The notes beneath the pieces were generated by a model. It worked only from the letters and a program-made list of their open reading frames with translations. It did not search any database and had not been told where the DNA came from. The position numbers and the translations under genes were made by a program. A DNA stretch of 17,175 nt from Candidatus Poribacteria bacterium (lineage in GTDB: Bacteria; Poribacteria; WGA-4E; WGA-3G), in contig JAPPDN010000497.1 of NCBI GenBank assembly GCA_028824575.1, positions 1-17,175 on the forward strand, read 5' to 3'. Shown piece after piece: positions 1 through 6,962 of the stretch (the first letter of the stretch is position 1; the number at the start of each line of letters is the position of its first letter).

Positions 1-19
1 TACGCATTTCCTCTTAAAG

Positions 20-46
20 TCCCCCTGATAAGGGGGATTTAGGGGG
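20..46. repeat. C-run/G-run palindromic repeat upstream of the PIG-L gene
   Basis: A perfect 7-bp stem, TCCCCCT (20-26) with AGGGGGA (31-37), closes on a GATA loop. A second G5 run at 42-46 could pair with the same C run, so two alternative hairpins are possible. Similar C-run/G-run palindromes are common dispersed intergenic repeats in large, repeat-rich bacterial genomes (general knowledge). No U-tract follows either stem closely, so I do not call it a terminator. It may end transcription of an upstream gene outside the window. Confidence 0.5.
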
Positions 47-74
47 TTAAAAATCGAAAGATATAATCTTCCTG

Positions 75-80
75 TATAAT
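75..80 (+). promoter_or_regulatory. Candidate -10 box for the PIG-L gene
   Basis: A perfect TATAAT lies 38 bases before the chosen ATG at 118. A start of transcription near 87 would leave a leader of about 31 nt that contains the GGAGGA at 105-110. No convincing -35 box sits 16-18 bp upstream, where the sequence is AT-rich and close to AAATCG. The upstream ATG at 79 overlaps this box, which argues against it as the translation start. Confidence 0.4.
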
Positions 81-117
81 GAATAAGGGTGGACATGCTC
101 CCTCGGAGGATCTTGTA

Positions 118-2811
118 ATGCTCAGGAAAATCGTAGTATTAATTGGGGTTTCCATACTGCTTGGAATAATGGGAGGAACGACTACAATGGCAGACACCGG
201 AGAAATGGCGGGCACAACAAACGCTTCAGAAGTCTGGCGCGCTTTGCAACGCCTACAGACCACTGCTACTGTTCTCCATACCGTCGCACACCCAGACGAC
301 GAAAACGGAGCACTGTTGACGTGGCTCAGCCGTGGACAGGGAATCAGAACCGCACTCTACTCGACCACGCGTGGCGAGGGTGGCGCGAACCTCATCGGTC
401 CCGAATTATTCGATGCACTCGGCATCGTTCGAACGGAAGAGCACCTCGCTGCCGTACGCTACTACGGCATCGATCTTTTTTTCAGCAGTGCCGTCGATTT
501 TGGTTATTCTAAACGACTCGACGAAACCTTAGAGAAGTGGGACTATCAGATGCTCTTGGAGGATATGGTTCGTCTGATTCGTCTCTACCGTCCAGATGTC
601 ATCATCTCTCGGTTTCAAGGTAATCGCCGAGATGGCCATGGGCACCATCAAGCTTCTGGTGTTGTAACGTTAGAAGCGTTCAATGCTGCAGGCGACGCAA
701 CTCGCTTCCCAGAACACTTCAACGAAGGACTACAGCCGTGGCAACCCAAAAAACTCTACATCACCCGCTCCAGATGGAGACGCAGCGACACCGAAACGGC
801 GGATACACCGGTCGTAAAAATTGATACTGGCGAATACAATGCTTTATTAGGGCTCTCATACTCCCAAATTGCGCGCCAGGGACTCAGTTACCAGCGTTCA
901 CAAGGCGTTGGGCAGACGCGCACATCCAAAGGTTCTTCGCTCACCGAACTGCAGCTAATCAATACAACACTTTCCGAGCATCCGAAATCTGAAGATAGCC
1001 TATTTGATGGACTTGACACAACAATAATAGGCATGGCAAGACTCGCTAACACACCTACGTTGGAGGCAGAATTCACACAACTTCAAGAAGGGGTCAATGC
1101 CGCGATACGCGACTATGATGCCCGTCATCCATGGACAGTCATCCCACACCTCGCAAGTGGACTCAAAACGACTCGCAGCTTAATGGAAAAAATACAAGAG
1201 ATAGACCTTGATGATAGTACCCGGTCACATCTCCTTTTCCTGCTTCGGAACAAAGAGCAGGAATTTATGACCGCAACAAATGCTGCACTCGGCCTGTCTC
1301 TGGAAGTGCTTGTTCAACCCGCAGGCACGCGTTCCTCCGAAACTTTCGCTGTGGCGATTCCCGGGCAAAAATTCTCAATCGGAATGCGAATGGTGAACCC
1401 TGCTCCGATTGCTGCTGAATTCGTCAACGCCTCACTCCACACGCCTGAAGGTTGGAATGTAAGACAAGTGAAAACAGATTCGGACACAGAAGAGATAGGT
1501 ACTATGCAGACAAACGAACCCGTTTCCATTACGTTTGAAGTAAAAGTGCCGCAGAATGCAGCGTATACGCAACCGTACTGGTCCCGCGAATCTGAATACC
1601 ACGACGCTGTTTATACCCTTGAGCAGCCAGAATACCGATTTCTACCTACCGCACCGCCTGATGTTCACGGTGTTATAACCTATCGCGTGGACGGTGTGGA
1701 CTTCACACTGACGCAACCTGCAAAAACGCGTTCGATTAACAGACCGTGGGGTGAAAAGCGGCGTTTGTTGACAGTCGCCCCAGCGATTAGCCTATCTGTC
1801 TCGCCACAGATCGGCGTTATACCGATCTCCGAATCTACCATCGCAAACGAGAAGATCACTTTTCTCACAACAGTAGAGATGCTCAATAATGTAAAAGGTG
1901 AAGCAGAAGGGACACTTTCGCTCAAACTTCCGGATGGATGGCATGCGTCCCCTGAAGATGTGTCTTTCGCTTTCACACACGAAGGCGCAAGCAAGACTTT
2001 CACTTTTCAAGTATCCGTTGAGAATGTGGAAGTCGGTAAAGCGCACACGCTTCAGGCAGTCGCTACATACAACGGCAAAGAATACACTACCGGTTATCAG
2101 ACAATCGAGCATCCAGACCTTGAGCCGCGCCATCTCTACCGTCCGGCCACAATGACGCTTCACAGCATCTCGCTTGAACTTCCACAGCATTTAAGCGTCG
2201 GCTACATCATGGGGGTAGGCGATAAAATCCCTGAAGCTCTCGCACAGATTGGGATTGATGTAGAGATGTTAGGCACGGAAGAACTCCGCACCGGTGATTT
2301 GAACCGATTTGACACCATCCTCGTTGGCATCCGGGCGTACGCTGTGCGACGAGACCTCATCGCCTATAACAGCAGGCTCCTTGATTACGTGTATAAGGGC
2401 GGCAACCTCATCGTCCAGTACCAAACCCCCGAATTTGACGCAGCCCCCTTCGGTCCGTACCCTTATACAATGGGCAGACGACCAGAAGAAGTCTCCGAGG
2501 AAGATGCACAGGTAACTATTTTGATGCCAGACAACCCGATCTTCCAGTATCCGAACCAAATTACGGCGGCGGATTTCGATGGATGGGTCGAAGAGCGCGG
2601 TTCTAAATTCCTGACGGAATGGGACGGAAATTATCAGGCACTCCTCACCTGCAACGACCGCGAACAGGAACCACAGCGCGGCGGACTTCTCTACACCGAA
2701 TACGGACAAGGCACCTATACCTACGCTGCGTCTGCCTTTTATCGACCACTCCCTGCAGGTGTCGCAGGCGCGTATCGACTTTTCGTCAACTTACTAACGC
2801 TTGGTAAGTAA
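118..2811 (+). CDS. Secreted PIG-L family deacetylase with Ig-like and ThuA-like C-terminal modules
   Basis: PIG-L (LmbE-like) proteins are metal-dependent deacetylases of N-acetylated sugars. The motif AHPDDE is at residues 57-62, with H58 and D61 as expected metal ligands and D60 as the expected general base. A second His cluster, DGHGHHQ at 172-178, should supply the third ligand. The start at 118 is chosen because GGAGGA lies 7 bases upstream and the protein then opens with MLRKIVVLIGVSILLGI, a typical signal peptide; the ATG at 79 has no ribosome binding site. The protein is 897 aa, far longer than the usual 230-300 aa of the family. The middle (about 400-670) looks like one or two NEW3-type Ig-like domains. 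The last 200 residues, with GVGDKIPEALAQIGIDVEML and a later RAYAVRRDL, resemble a ThuA/glutamine-amidotransferase-like fold. The likely role is hydrolysis of an extracellular or periplasmic amino-sugar polymer. The substrate is unknown. Confidence 0.85.
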   Translation: MLRKIVVLIGVSILLGIMGGTTTMADTGEMAGTTNASEVWRALQRLQTTATVLHTVAHPDDENGALLTWLSRGQGIRTALYSTTRGEGGANLIGPELFDALGIVRTEEHLAAVRYYGIDLFFSSAVDFGYSKRLDETLEKWDYQMLLEDMVRLIRLYRPDVIISRFQGNRRDGHGHHQASGVVTLEAFNAAGDATRFPEHFNEGLQPWQPKKLYITRSRWRRSDTETADTPVVKIDTGEYNALLGLSYSQIARQGLSYQRSQGVGQTRTSKGSSLTELQLINTTLSEHPKSEDSLFDGLDTTIIGMARLANTPTLEAEFTQLQEGVNAAIRDYDARHPWTVIPHLASGLKTTRSLMEKIQEIDLDDSTRSHLLFLLRNKEQEFMTATNAALGLSLEVLVQPAGTRSSETFAVAIPGQKFSIGMRMVNPAPIAAEFVNASLHTPEGWNVRQVKTDSDTEEIGTMQTNEPVSITFEVKVPQNAAYTQPYWSRESEYHDAVYTLEQPEYRFLPTAPPDVHGVITYRVDGVDFTLTQPAKTRSINRPWGEKRRLLTVAPAISLSVSPQIGVIPISESTIANEKITFLTTVEMLNNVKGEAEGTLSLKLPDGWHASPEDVSFAFTHEGASKTFTFQVSVENVEVGKAHTLQAVATYNGKEYTTGYQTIEHPDLEPRHLYRPATMTLHSISLELPQHLSVGYIMGVGDKIPEALAQIGIDVEMLGTEELRTGDLNRFDTILVGIRAYAVRRDLIAYNSRLLDYVYKGGNLIVQYQTPEFDAAPFGPYPYTMGRRPEEVSEEDAQVTILMPDNPIFQYPNQITAADFDGWVEERGSKFLTEWDGNYQALLTCNDREQEPQRGGLLYTEYGQGTYTYAASAFYRPLPAGVAGAYRLFVNLLTLGK

Positions 2812-2819
2812 CTGTGGCA

Positions 2820-3920
2820 TTAGGCATCTTCCCACGGTGCTACATCACCAACAGGCACCGGGGCTGGAAAACGGCTCACGACATCAACAGGTCTACCCAA
2901 ATCTGACGACTCAATCACGCGTTCACATATCTCCAGCGCGTGTCGTGCTTGCGCGCCATTGCACCGCGGATTTCGGTCAGATCTGATCGCGTCTGCGAAA
3001 TCGGCGACCCCTTTGCCCCAATCTAATCCGGTGAAGGCTTTCGGAGGCGACGGTTCATCTTGCCATCCACCTGACGGGGTAAACTTTTTGATACCGCGCC
3101 CATCATCGTGCGCCTGAAGGGAAAATCCACCTGCCGTACCGTGTATTTCGTACGGCGGAATTCCAGAAACAACAGTAAAACTGTGATAGATGAATCCGTG
3201 TGCTCCGTTCTCGAATTCAAGCACGGCGAACCCGTGATCTTTCTCTTTTACCTCAAATTCGGTGCCTTGACGCGGTCCCTGGGTTAACACCCGTTTTGGA
3301 ACAGCGACCCGCGCAAACCCGTGCACTGTCTTAACTGGCGCAATCATGGTCGTCATCGTTGTTAGCGGATAAGGGGCAACATCCCGAAACGGACCAGCGT
3401 GCATCAGAAACGCGTCCGCACTCGGATGCCAGTGTTCTAACGGACCCCCGAAATTCCCGATCGCAGAGATAACATCGCCAATTTCACCCTCGCGAATCCG
3501 TTGCCAGACGTTCTGCTGAACATAGCCGAGAATCGCTGACGGGGCACACGCCAGTTTGAGACCGTTCGCTTCCGCCGTTTCTACGAGTTCGTTTGCCTCG
3601 TCGGTGCGGATAGAGATCGGTTTTTCAGAATAAACATGTTTCCCCGCTTTTAGTGCCGCCAACGAAACCGGGTAATGAGAGATGTGAAGCGTCAAATTCA
3701 CAATCGCTTCTACATTCGGATCATTCAGCACTTCCTCAAGCGATTTGTAAACACGTCCACCGTTGCGTTCTGCCAACGCCGATGCACGCGCCTCGTCTTG
3801 GTCATAGAAACCGACCAATTCAATGCGATGCGGATACGCTTGACAACGCGGTTGATAACCACCCGCAGAAATCATACCACATCCGACAATCACCGTCCGG
3901 ACTGGCGTTGTATTAGACAT
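2820..3920 (-). CDS. Gfo/Idh/MocA family NAD(P)-dependent oxidoreductase
   Basis: The 366-aa length is normal for the family. The N-terminal Rossmann fold shows VIVGCGMISAGG, a GxG...G variant (G13, G15, G20), and an acidic residue ends the second strand (FYDQDE, about 39-43). The family's EKP motif is at 99-101, with K100 the expected catalytic or substrate-binding lysine. The C-terminal half is the usual alpha/beta dimerisation and substrate domain, with HAGPFRDVAPYPLTTM in the active-site helix. The start is supported by AAGGAG 7 bases upstream. No signal peptide is seen, so the protein is probably cytoplasmic. It converges on the PIG-L gene with an 8-bp gap, and both could act on sugars, but being convergent they are not an operon. 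On its own strand it follows the DUF1828-like gene after 51 bp. The family has many substrates (inositol, glucose derivatives, amino sugars) and the exact one cannot be told. Confidence 0.88.
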   Translation of the reverse strand: MSNTTPVRTVIVGCGMISAGGYQPRCQAYPHRIELVGFYDQDEARASALAERNGGRVYKSLEEVLNDPNVEAIVNLTLHISHYPVSLAALKAGKHVYSEKPISIRTDEANELVETAEANGLKLACAPSAILGYVQQNVWQRIREGEIGDVISAIGNFGGPLEHWHPSADAFLMHAGPFRDVAPYPLTTMTTMIAPVKTVHGFARVAVPKRVLTQGPRQGTEFEVKEKDHGFAVLEFENGAHGFIYHSFTVVSGIPPYEIHGTAGGFSLQAHDDGRGIKKFTPSGGWQDEPSPPKAFTGLDWGKGVADFADAIRSDRNPRCNGAQARHALEICERVIESSDLGRPVDVVSRFPAPVPVGDVAPWEDA

Positions 3921-3971
3921 TCAATAGGCTCCTTGTTAGTCTGCTTTGGTAAGTCAGTCCTATATCAGTTG

Positions 3972-4754
3972 TTATCCTTCACCTGACATATAATCTTGCA
4001 GATATTGTCCAATATCTTCGCCATTTTTGATTATATCGGTGAAGTATGTATCGCAAACATCGTTGAAACGTAAAAATACATCACGAGTCGTTGCATTATC
4101 TTTCTCAAAAACACCTACAGGTTGGTAATCAATTCCCCATGTCTTGAACTGGTGTAATGCGATTGTGGCTGCTTCCGTTTTAGCACTGTTATTTAGGGCA
4201 AACACAAATAACGGGGGAACCTTTCCGTTTATTCTACAGTCTACTTTATAAATTCCATCGGGATCTTTTGTTGGATGTTGCCAGTTGAATGTCATGCGCG
4301 TTAATTCTACCTTCTGATACAAAAAGGCTCGAAAATCGTCGATAAATGTTGATCTAACCGTTTCTCGTGACAAGTACGTAACATCAATTATTTTCAGTAG
4401 TGCCTGGACAAAGTCATAAAGTGCTTCCCCATAACATCCATCAGAAACATCAATAATTAATTCCCCGTTATAGTCTTCAACTTGAAACATAGATAGGGCT
4501 TTTAAGATTAACTTCTGGCGATTTCCACTATGAAGTTTCTGCTCATCCATGTAATATGAAAGGTGCATATAGGTATGTGCCTCGTCTGAGAGGACCCACC
4601 TACCACCCATTTTTTTTAGTACAATAACCAACTGATCCCCGTCATTGAAATGGAAAGGGGTAAAAACGAGGAAACGGTCTTTGCCATCTGCCGAAAGCTG
4701 TATCTCCGCGGAAACCTTATCAATAAAGTCTTTTTCTATTGTTTTAACTGACAT
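3972..4754 (-). CDS. DUF1828/DUF1829-like protein
   Basis: This 260-aa soluble protein lacks a signal peptide and membrane segments. The N-terminal half has the DUF1828-like pattern FLVFTPFHFNDGDQLVIVL followed by a WVLSDEAHTY strand-turn. The C-terminal half (about 145-250), with a conserved-looking KVDCRINGK and FALNNSAKTEAATIAL, fits DUF1829. Both are uncharacterised domains often carried by phages and mobile islands (recollection, not a search). The ATG at 4754 is preferred over GTG codons at 4766 and 4763 because AGGTGGTGAG (4768-4759) forms a ribosome binding site just upstream. That site overlaps the stop codon of the preceding DUF6978-like gene, so the two are almost certainly co-transcribed and coupled. 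The AT content is visibly higher than in flanking genes, which suggests acquisition. The molecular function is unknown. The FALNNSAKTEAA segment could suggest a nuclease-like core, but I cannot support that. Confidence 0.7.
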   Translation of the reverse strand: MSVKTIEKDFIDKVSAEIQLSADGKDRFLVFTPFHFNDGDQLVIVLKKMGGRWVLSDEAHTYMHLSYYMDEQKLHSGNRQKLILKALSMFQVEDYNGELIIDVSDGCYGEALYDFVQALLKIIDVTYLSRETVRSTFIDDFRAFLYQKVELTRMTFNWQHPTKDPDGIYKVDCRINGKVPPLFVFALNNSAKTEAATIALHQFKTWGIDYQPVGVFEKDNATTRDVFLRFNDVCDTYFTDIIKNGEDIGQYLQDYMSGEG

Positions 4755-4766
4755 TATTCTCACCAC

Positions 4767-5222
4767 CTAAAAAAGTTTTAATTCCAGTTGTGCAGGTAAT
4801 TCAAAGTTCGCATCCTGTATAAGACACTGTAGCGCGCCTTCAAAATTGTTATAGCGGTCTGTTTCCTTCGCGTAAGTATCCTCATCATAACCCCTCTCCT
4901 GATATCGCTCTGTAGCAAAGTGAATGTGGTAACCGTAAATTTTTTGTCTTTCAATTTTGTTATTATGTGGACGTTTAGGCATACCGTTATAGCGACAGAT
5001 CCTAAAGGTCGCACCAGTTTTGGGATTTATAACCGCTAAGATTACCGAAAAATCTGAGGGATATTTTTCATTTTGGTTGGTTATGAGGCGGAAACGGTTA
5101 CCATTTTCCCCAATGATATACAAACTACTGTCCTTATTTAGTTGGATATGCCAGTCATCTGGTAAAACTTTACGTTCATTAATTAACGCTGCTATTTGTT
5201 GATCGGTGTATTTTATATCCAT
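4767..5222 (-). CDS. Small hypothetical protein, possibly DUF6978
   Basis: This 151-aa soluble protein has no signal peptide or membrane segment. Its central part, with RICRYNG, PHNNKIE and GYHIHFATERYQERG (about 74-112), is rich in His, Tyr and Arg and resembles the DUF6978 family as I remember it. That family is often found next to a DUF1828 protein. The C-terminal FEGALQCLIQDANF looks like a helix that packs on the core. It is the first gene of the two-gene minus-strand unit, and its TAG stop lies inside the ribosome binding site of the next gene. The ribosome binding site for its own ATG is weak (GGATAG about 9 bases upstream). The tight pairing, small size and AT-rich composition fit an accessory module such as a toxin-antitoxin or phage-defence pair, but nothing in the sequence proves that role. 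Confidence 0.6.
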   Translation of the reverse strand: MDIKYTDQQIAALINERKVLPDDWHIQLNKDSSLYIIGENGNRFRLITNQNEKYPSDFSVILAVINPKTGATFRICRYNGMPKRPHNNKIERQKIYGYHIHFATERYQERGYDEDTYAKETDRYNNFEGALQCLIQDANFELPAQLELKLF

Positions 5223-5325
5223 TAATGCTATCCACTGACAAACTTTGACGCTGGCAGATTCATCGGTGTAGATAATCAGACGTTCTTCTTATTGAAGTCT
5301 AAAAATATAATAAGTAGCATAGTAA

Positions 5326-5355
5326 AGTATATCACACCATCCGAAAAATTGACAA
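5326..5355 (-). promoter_or_regulatory. Sigma70-like promoter for the DUF6978/DUF1828 pair
   Basis: Read on the minus strand, TTGTCA (5355-5350) is followed after 18 bases by TATACT (5331-5326). Both boxes are one base from the sigma70 consensus. Transcription would start near 5319 and leave a leader of about 97 nt before the ATG at 5222. Confidence 0.55.
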
Positions 5356-5386
5356 TATTTTATGTTCTGGGTTCAGGGTCATTCAA

Positions 5387-5420
5387 TTGTCCGTTTTGGG
5401 TGTTGTCCTTTTTGTAGGTG
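5387..5420. repeat. Two-unit tandem repeat (16 and 18 bp)
   Basis: TTGTCCGTTTTGGGTG (5387-5402) is directly followed by TTGTCCTTTTTGTAGGTG (5403-5420). The copies differ by one substitution and a 2-bp insertion. It sits in the divergent intergenic region and has no known role. Confidence 0.5.
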
Positions 5421-5453
5421 TTAATACTTAATATATGTTATGTTTTTTAAAAA

Positions 5454-5490
5454 TTCGCAGAAATTTTCGCTGGATTTCGCTAGATTTCGC
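5454..5490. repeat. Helically phased TTCGC direct repeats
   Basis: TTCGC occurs at 5454, 5466, 5476 and 5486. The last three units share the longer core ATTTCGC or TTTTCGC with an exact 10-bp period. Ten-base spacing puts every copy on the same face of the helix. The array lies about 80-110 bp upstream of the candidate + strand promoter and could be an operator, but it could also be a decayed dispersed repeat. Confidence 0.45.
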
Positions 5491-5567
5491 ACCGGATTCT
5501 GGAAAAAGGACATCCAATCCAATAATTTCTTAAAATTGAATGGCTCTGCTGCAACCCCAATTTTCTC

Positions 5568-5597
5568 TTGACGCAAAAGGTTGATGCAATGTAAAAT
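5568..5597 (+). promoter_or_regulatory. Sigma70-like promoter for the TPR lipoprotein run
   Basis: TTGACG (5568-5573) and TAAAAT (5592-5597) are separated by 18 bp. The predicted start near 5604 would give a leader of about 43 nt ending in the AAGGTG ribosome binding site before the GTG at 5647. Reading frames that begin at 5581 or 5584 would start inside the promoter. Confidence 0.5.
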
Positions 5598-5646
5598 ATA
5601 TGATGCAATAGACGAAACAAGTTCACTAAATGTTAAGGTGATAAAT

Positions 5647-6048
5647 GTGTTAAAATATAACCGACTTGCATTCACTGCTATTTTAGTCTGCGTAATTCTA
5701 CCCGGATGTGCAGCGTTCCGTGACACATCGCAAACCGAGGCTTACAATCGGTTCGCAATACGTGCCGCGCAAGCGCAGCTCTGGAATGAAGCCATCTTCC
5801 GATGGAAGCAGGTCATCAATGTTGACCCAGATGATGCCAAAGCACATAACAACCTCGGCGTCGCTTACGAAGCGGTCGGAAACATAGACGAGGCTATTAC
5901 CGCTTACCAGCGCGCGGCGGAATTAGACCCCGGCAACAAATACTATCGACTCAACTATCGACGGTGCCGGATACACCTCCGACGCAGCGGACTTGACGAC
6001 GAAGACGCACCGCAACCAGATGAGGAACTCCCAACCACGGAACAGTGA
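5647..6048 (+). CDS. TPR-repeat lipoprotein
   Basis: The predicted product is a 133-aa lipoprotein. The GTG start is chosen because AAGGTG lies 6 bases upstream, and the protein then begins with a short basic and hydrophobic signal ending in the lipobox LPGC, with C21 as the lipidated Cys. Residues about 32-101 form two tetratricopeptide repeats; the second, with AKAHNNLGVAYEAVGNIDEA, is a textbook TPR. The tail is acidic (DDEDAPQPDEELPTTE). TPR lipoproteins usually serve as scaffolds for envelope complexes. The next gene encodes another lipoprotein starting 10 bases downstream, and an Omp85-type protein follows. That context suggests a shared outer-membrane role, possibly assembly or secretion. 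The partner protein cannot be named from sequence. Confidence 0.8.
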   Translation: MLKYNRLAFTAILVCVILPGCAAFRDTSQTEAYNRFAIRAAQAQLWNEAIFRWKQVINVDPDDAKAHNNLGVAYEAVGNIDEAITAYQRAAELDPGNKYYRLNYRRCRIHLRRSGLDDEDAPQPDEELPTTEQ

Positions 6049-6058
6049 GGATGCCAAT

Positions 6059-6814
6059 ATGCAAATGACGAAACTTCTAACAGCAATTTTCCGGTTTACA
6101 AGCGGTGCCGGAAAATTTGGAATCCTACTGGTTGTTCTAACGCTCTGTGGGTGTGGCAGTGCCGTGACGCGCGTCTCTATTCCGGTGAAGGTCCAATCTG
6201 AAATTGACATCAACCGGTATTCCAACTTCGCCGTTTTGCCGTTTGTGGCTGAAAAAGAGACAGCACGCAACGAAAAACTGCCCGAGGAAATCGGCGAGGA
6301 AATCGCTGCGATACTCCGTAGAGGTTTAGCACGCCAAAAACACTTTGAAGTCGTCAGCACACAGGAGACAGCGAGACTGCTTATAGGTGAAACCGTCGGA
6401 GAGGATTGGCTCTCTGATACGGAACGCTTGAGTCAATTCGGAGAGTATTTTGAGGTGAAAGGGATTATCATCGGCAGCTTTCGTTTCTATTCAGATAGCC
6501 GACCGAGACGATATTATGGCGAACGCTATTCCGTACAACGACAACGCTACGTAATGGATTATCAGGACTACATGCAGAAAACCTATCTCCTTTCATTGAG
6601 AGTGATGATTATTGATATCGAGACCGAACAGATTATCTGGGATGAAACTTACCGACGGAGCACCGCAGAAGCACATACAATTGGCTCTTTCATTTTCTCT
6701 CAGGCGGGGCCACAGGCAAATACTATCAGAGAACTCGGCAAGCGTGCTGTATCAGAATTTACGCGTCAAATCTCGCCACACTATGAGCGCGAAGATAGAT
6801 ATTTAGTCAATTGA
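6059..6814 (+). CDS. Putative CsgG/LpoB-like lipoprotein
   Basis: This 251-aa protein has a hydrophobic leader ending in LCGC, with C32 as the likely lipidated residue. The ATG at 6059 follows GAGGA by 7 bases; that motif overlaps the TGA stop of the upstream TPR gene, so translation is probably coupled. After the anchor, NFAVLPFVAEKE starts a strand, followed by a helix (EEIGEEIAAILRRGLARQ), FEVVSTQE and VKGIIIGSF. This alternation of strand, helix, strand and then IDIETEQIIWDETY is typical of the CsgG/LpoB/DUF799-type lipoprotein fold. Such proteins act in outer-membrane secretion or activate cell-wall synthases. The family fit is by fold pattern, not by a signature motif. A Tyr/Arg-rich segment around 160-190 (RRYYGERY, RQRYVMDYQDY) is unusual and may be an exposed insertion. 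Confidence 0.6.
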   Translation: MQMTKLLTAIFRFTSGAGKFGILLVVLTLCGCGSAVTRVSIPVKVQSEIDINRYSNFAVLPFVAEKETARNEKLPEEIGEEIAAILRRGLARQKHFEVVSTQETARLLIGETVGEDWLSDTERLSQFGEYFEVKGIIIGSFRFYSDSRPRRYYGERYSVQRQRYVMDYQDYMQKTYLLSLRVMIIDIETEQIIWDETYRRSTAEAHTIGSFIFSQAGPQANTIRELGKRAVSEFTRQISPHYEREDRYLVN

Positions 6815-6820
6815 GGAAAT

Positions 6821-6938
6821 AGTTATCAGTACGATTTTTTTCAAAAAATCTTTCGGTTTGCCTCGCAGTGAGAGTTTTCAGAAAGAGACATTGGGATTAT
6901 CAGATGCCTCTTTTAACTGATAACTGATAACTGACAAC
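6821..6938. repeat. Inverted heptamer repeat element, copy 1
   Basis: The left arm AGTTATCAGT (6821-6830) and the right arm around AACTGATAACTGATAACTG (6915-6933) are inverted copies of a 7-bp unit (AGTTATC). Inside are a hairpin GATTTTTT-TC-AAAAAATC (6833-6850), a shared module (6856-6876) also found in copy 4, and a pair AAAGAG (6882-6887)/CTCTTT (6908-6913). The element fills the whole gap between the CsgG-like gene and the next gene. Confidence 0.75.
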
Positions 6939-6962
6939 TACCAAAAAACAGAGGTTAAAGGT

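Noticed and set aside
79..117. ATG at 79 as start of the PIG-L gene
   Set aside because: It overlaps a TATAAT box and has no ribosome binding site. ATG 118 has GGAGGA at good spacing and opens a clean signal peptide.
1680..2709. Long antisense reading frames across the PIG-L gene
   Set aside because: They lack ribosome binding sites and recognisable domains, and lie opposite a gene with clear domain evidence.
5349..5378. Plus-strand promoter with TTGACA at 5349-5354
   Set aside because: No acceptable -10 box lies 16-18 bases downstream. The overlapping TTGTCA on the minus strand has a good partner.
5581..5646. Longer form of the TPR lipoprotein starting at 5581 or 5584
   Set aside because: It would start inside the promoter and put a polar stretch before the lipoprotein signal. 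GTG 5647 has AAGGTG and places the LPGC lipobox at residue 21.
5993..6058. Longer form of the CsgG-like lipoprotein starting at 5993
   Set aside because: It overlaps the upstream TPR gene and adds a polar leader before the signal peptide. ATG 6059 has GAGGA 7 bases upstream.
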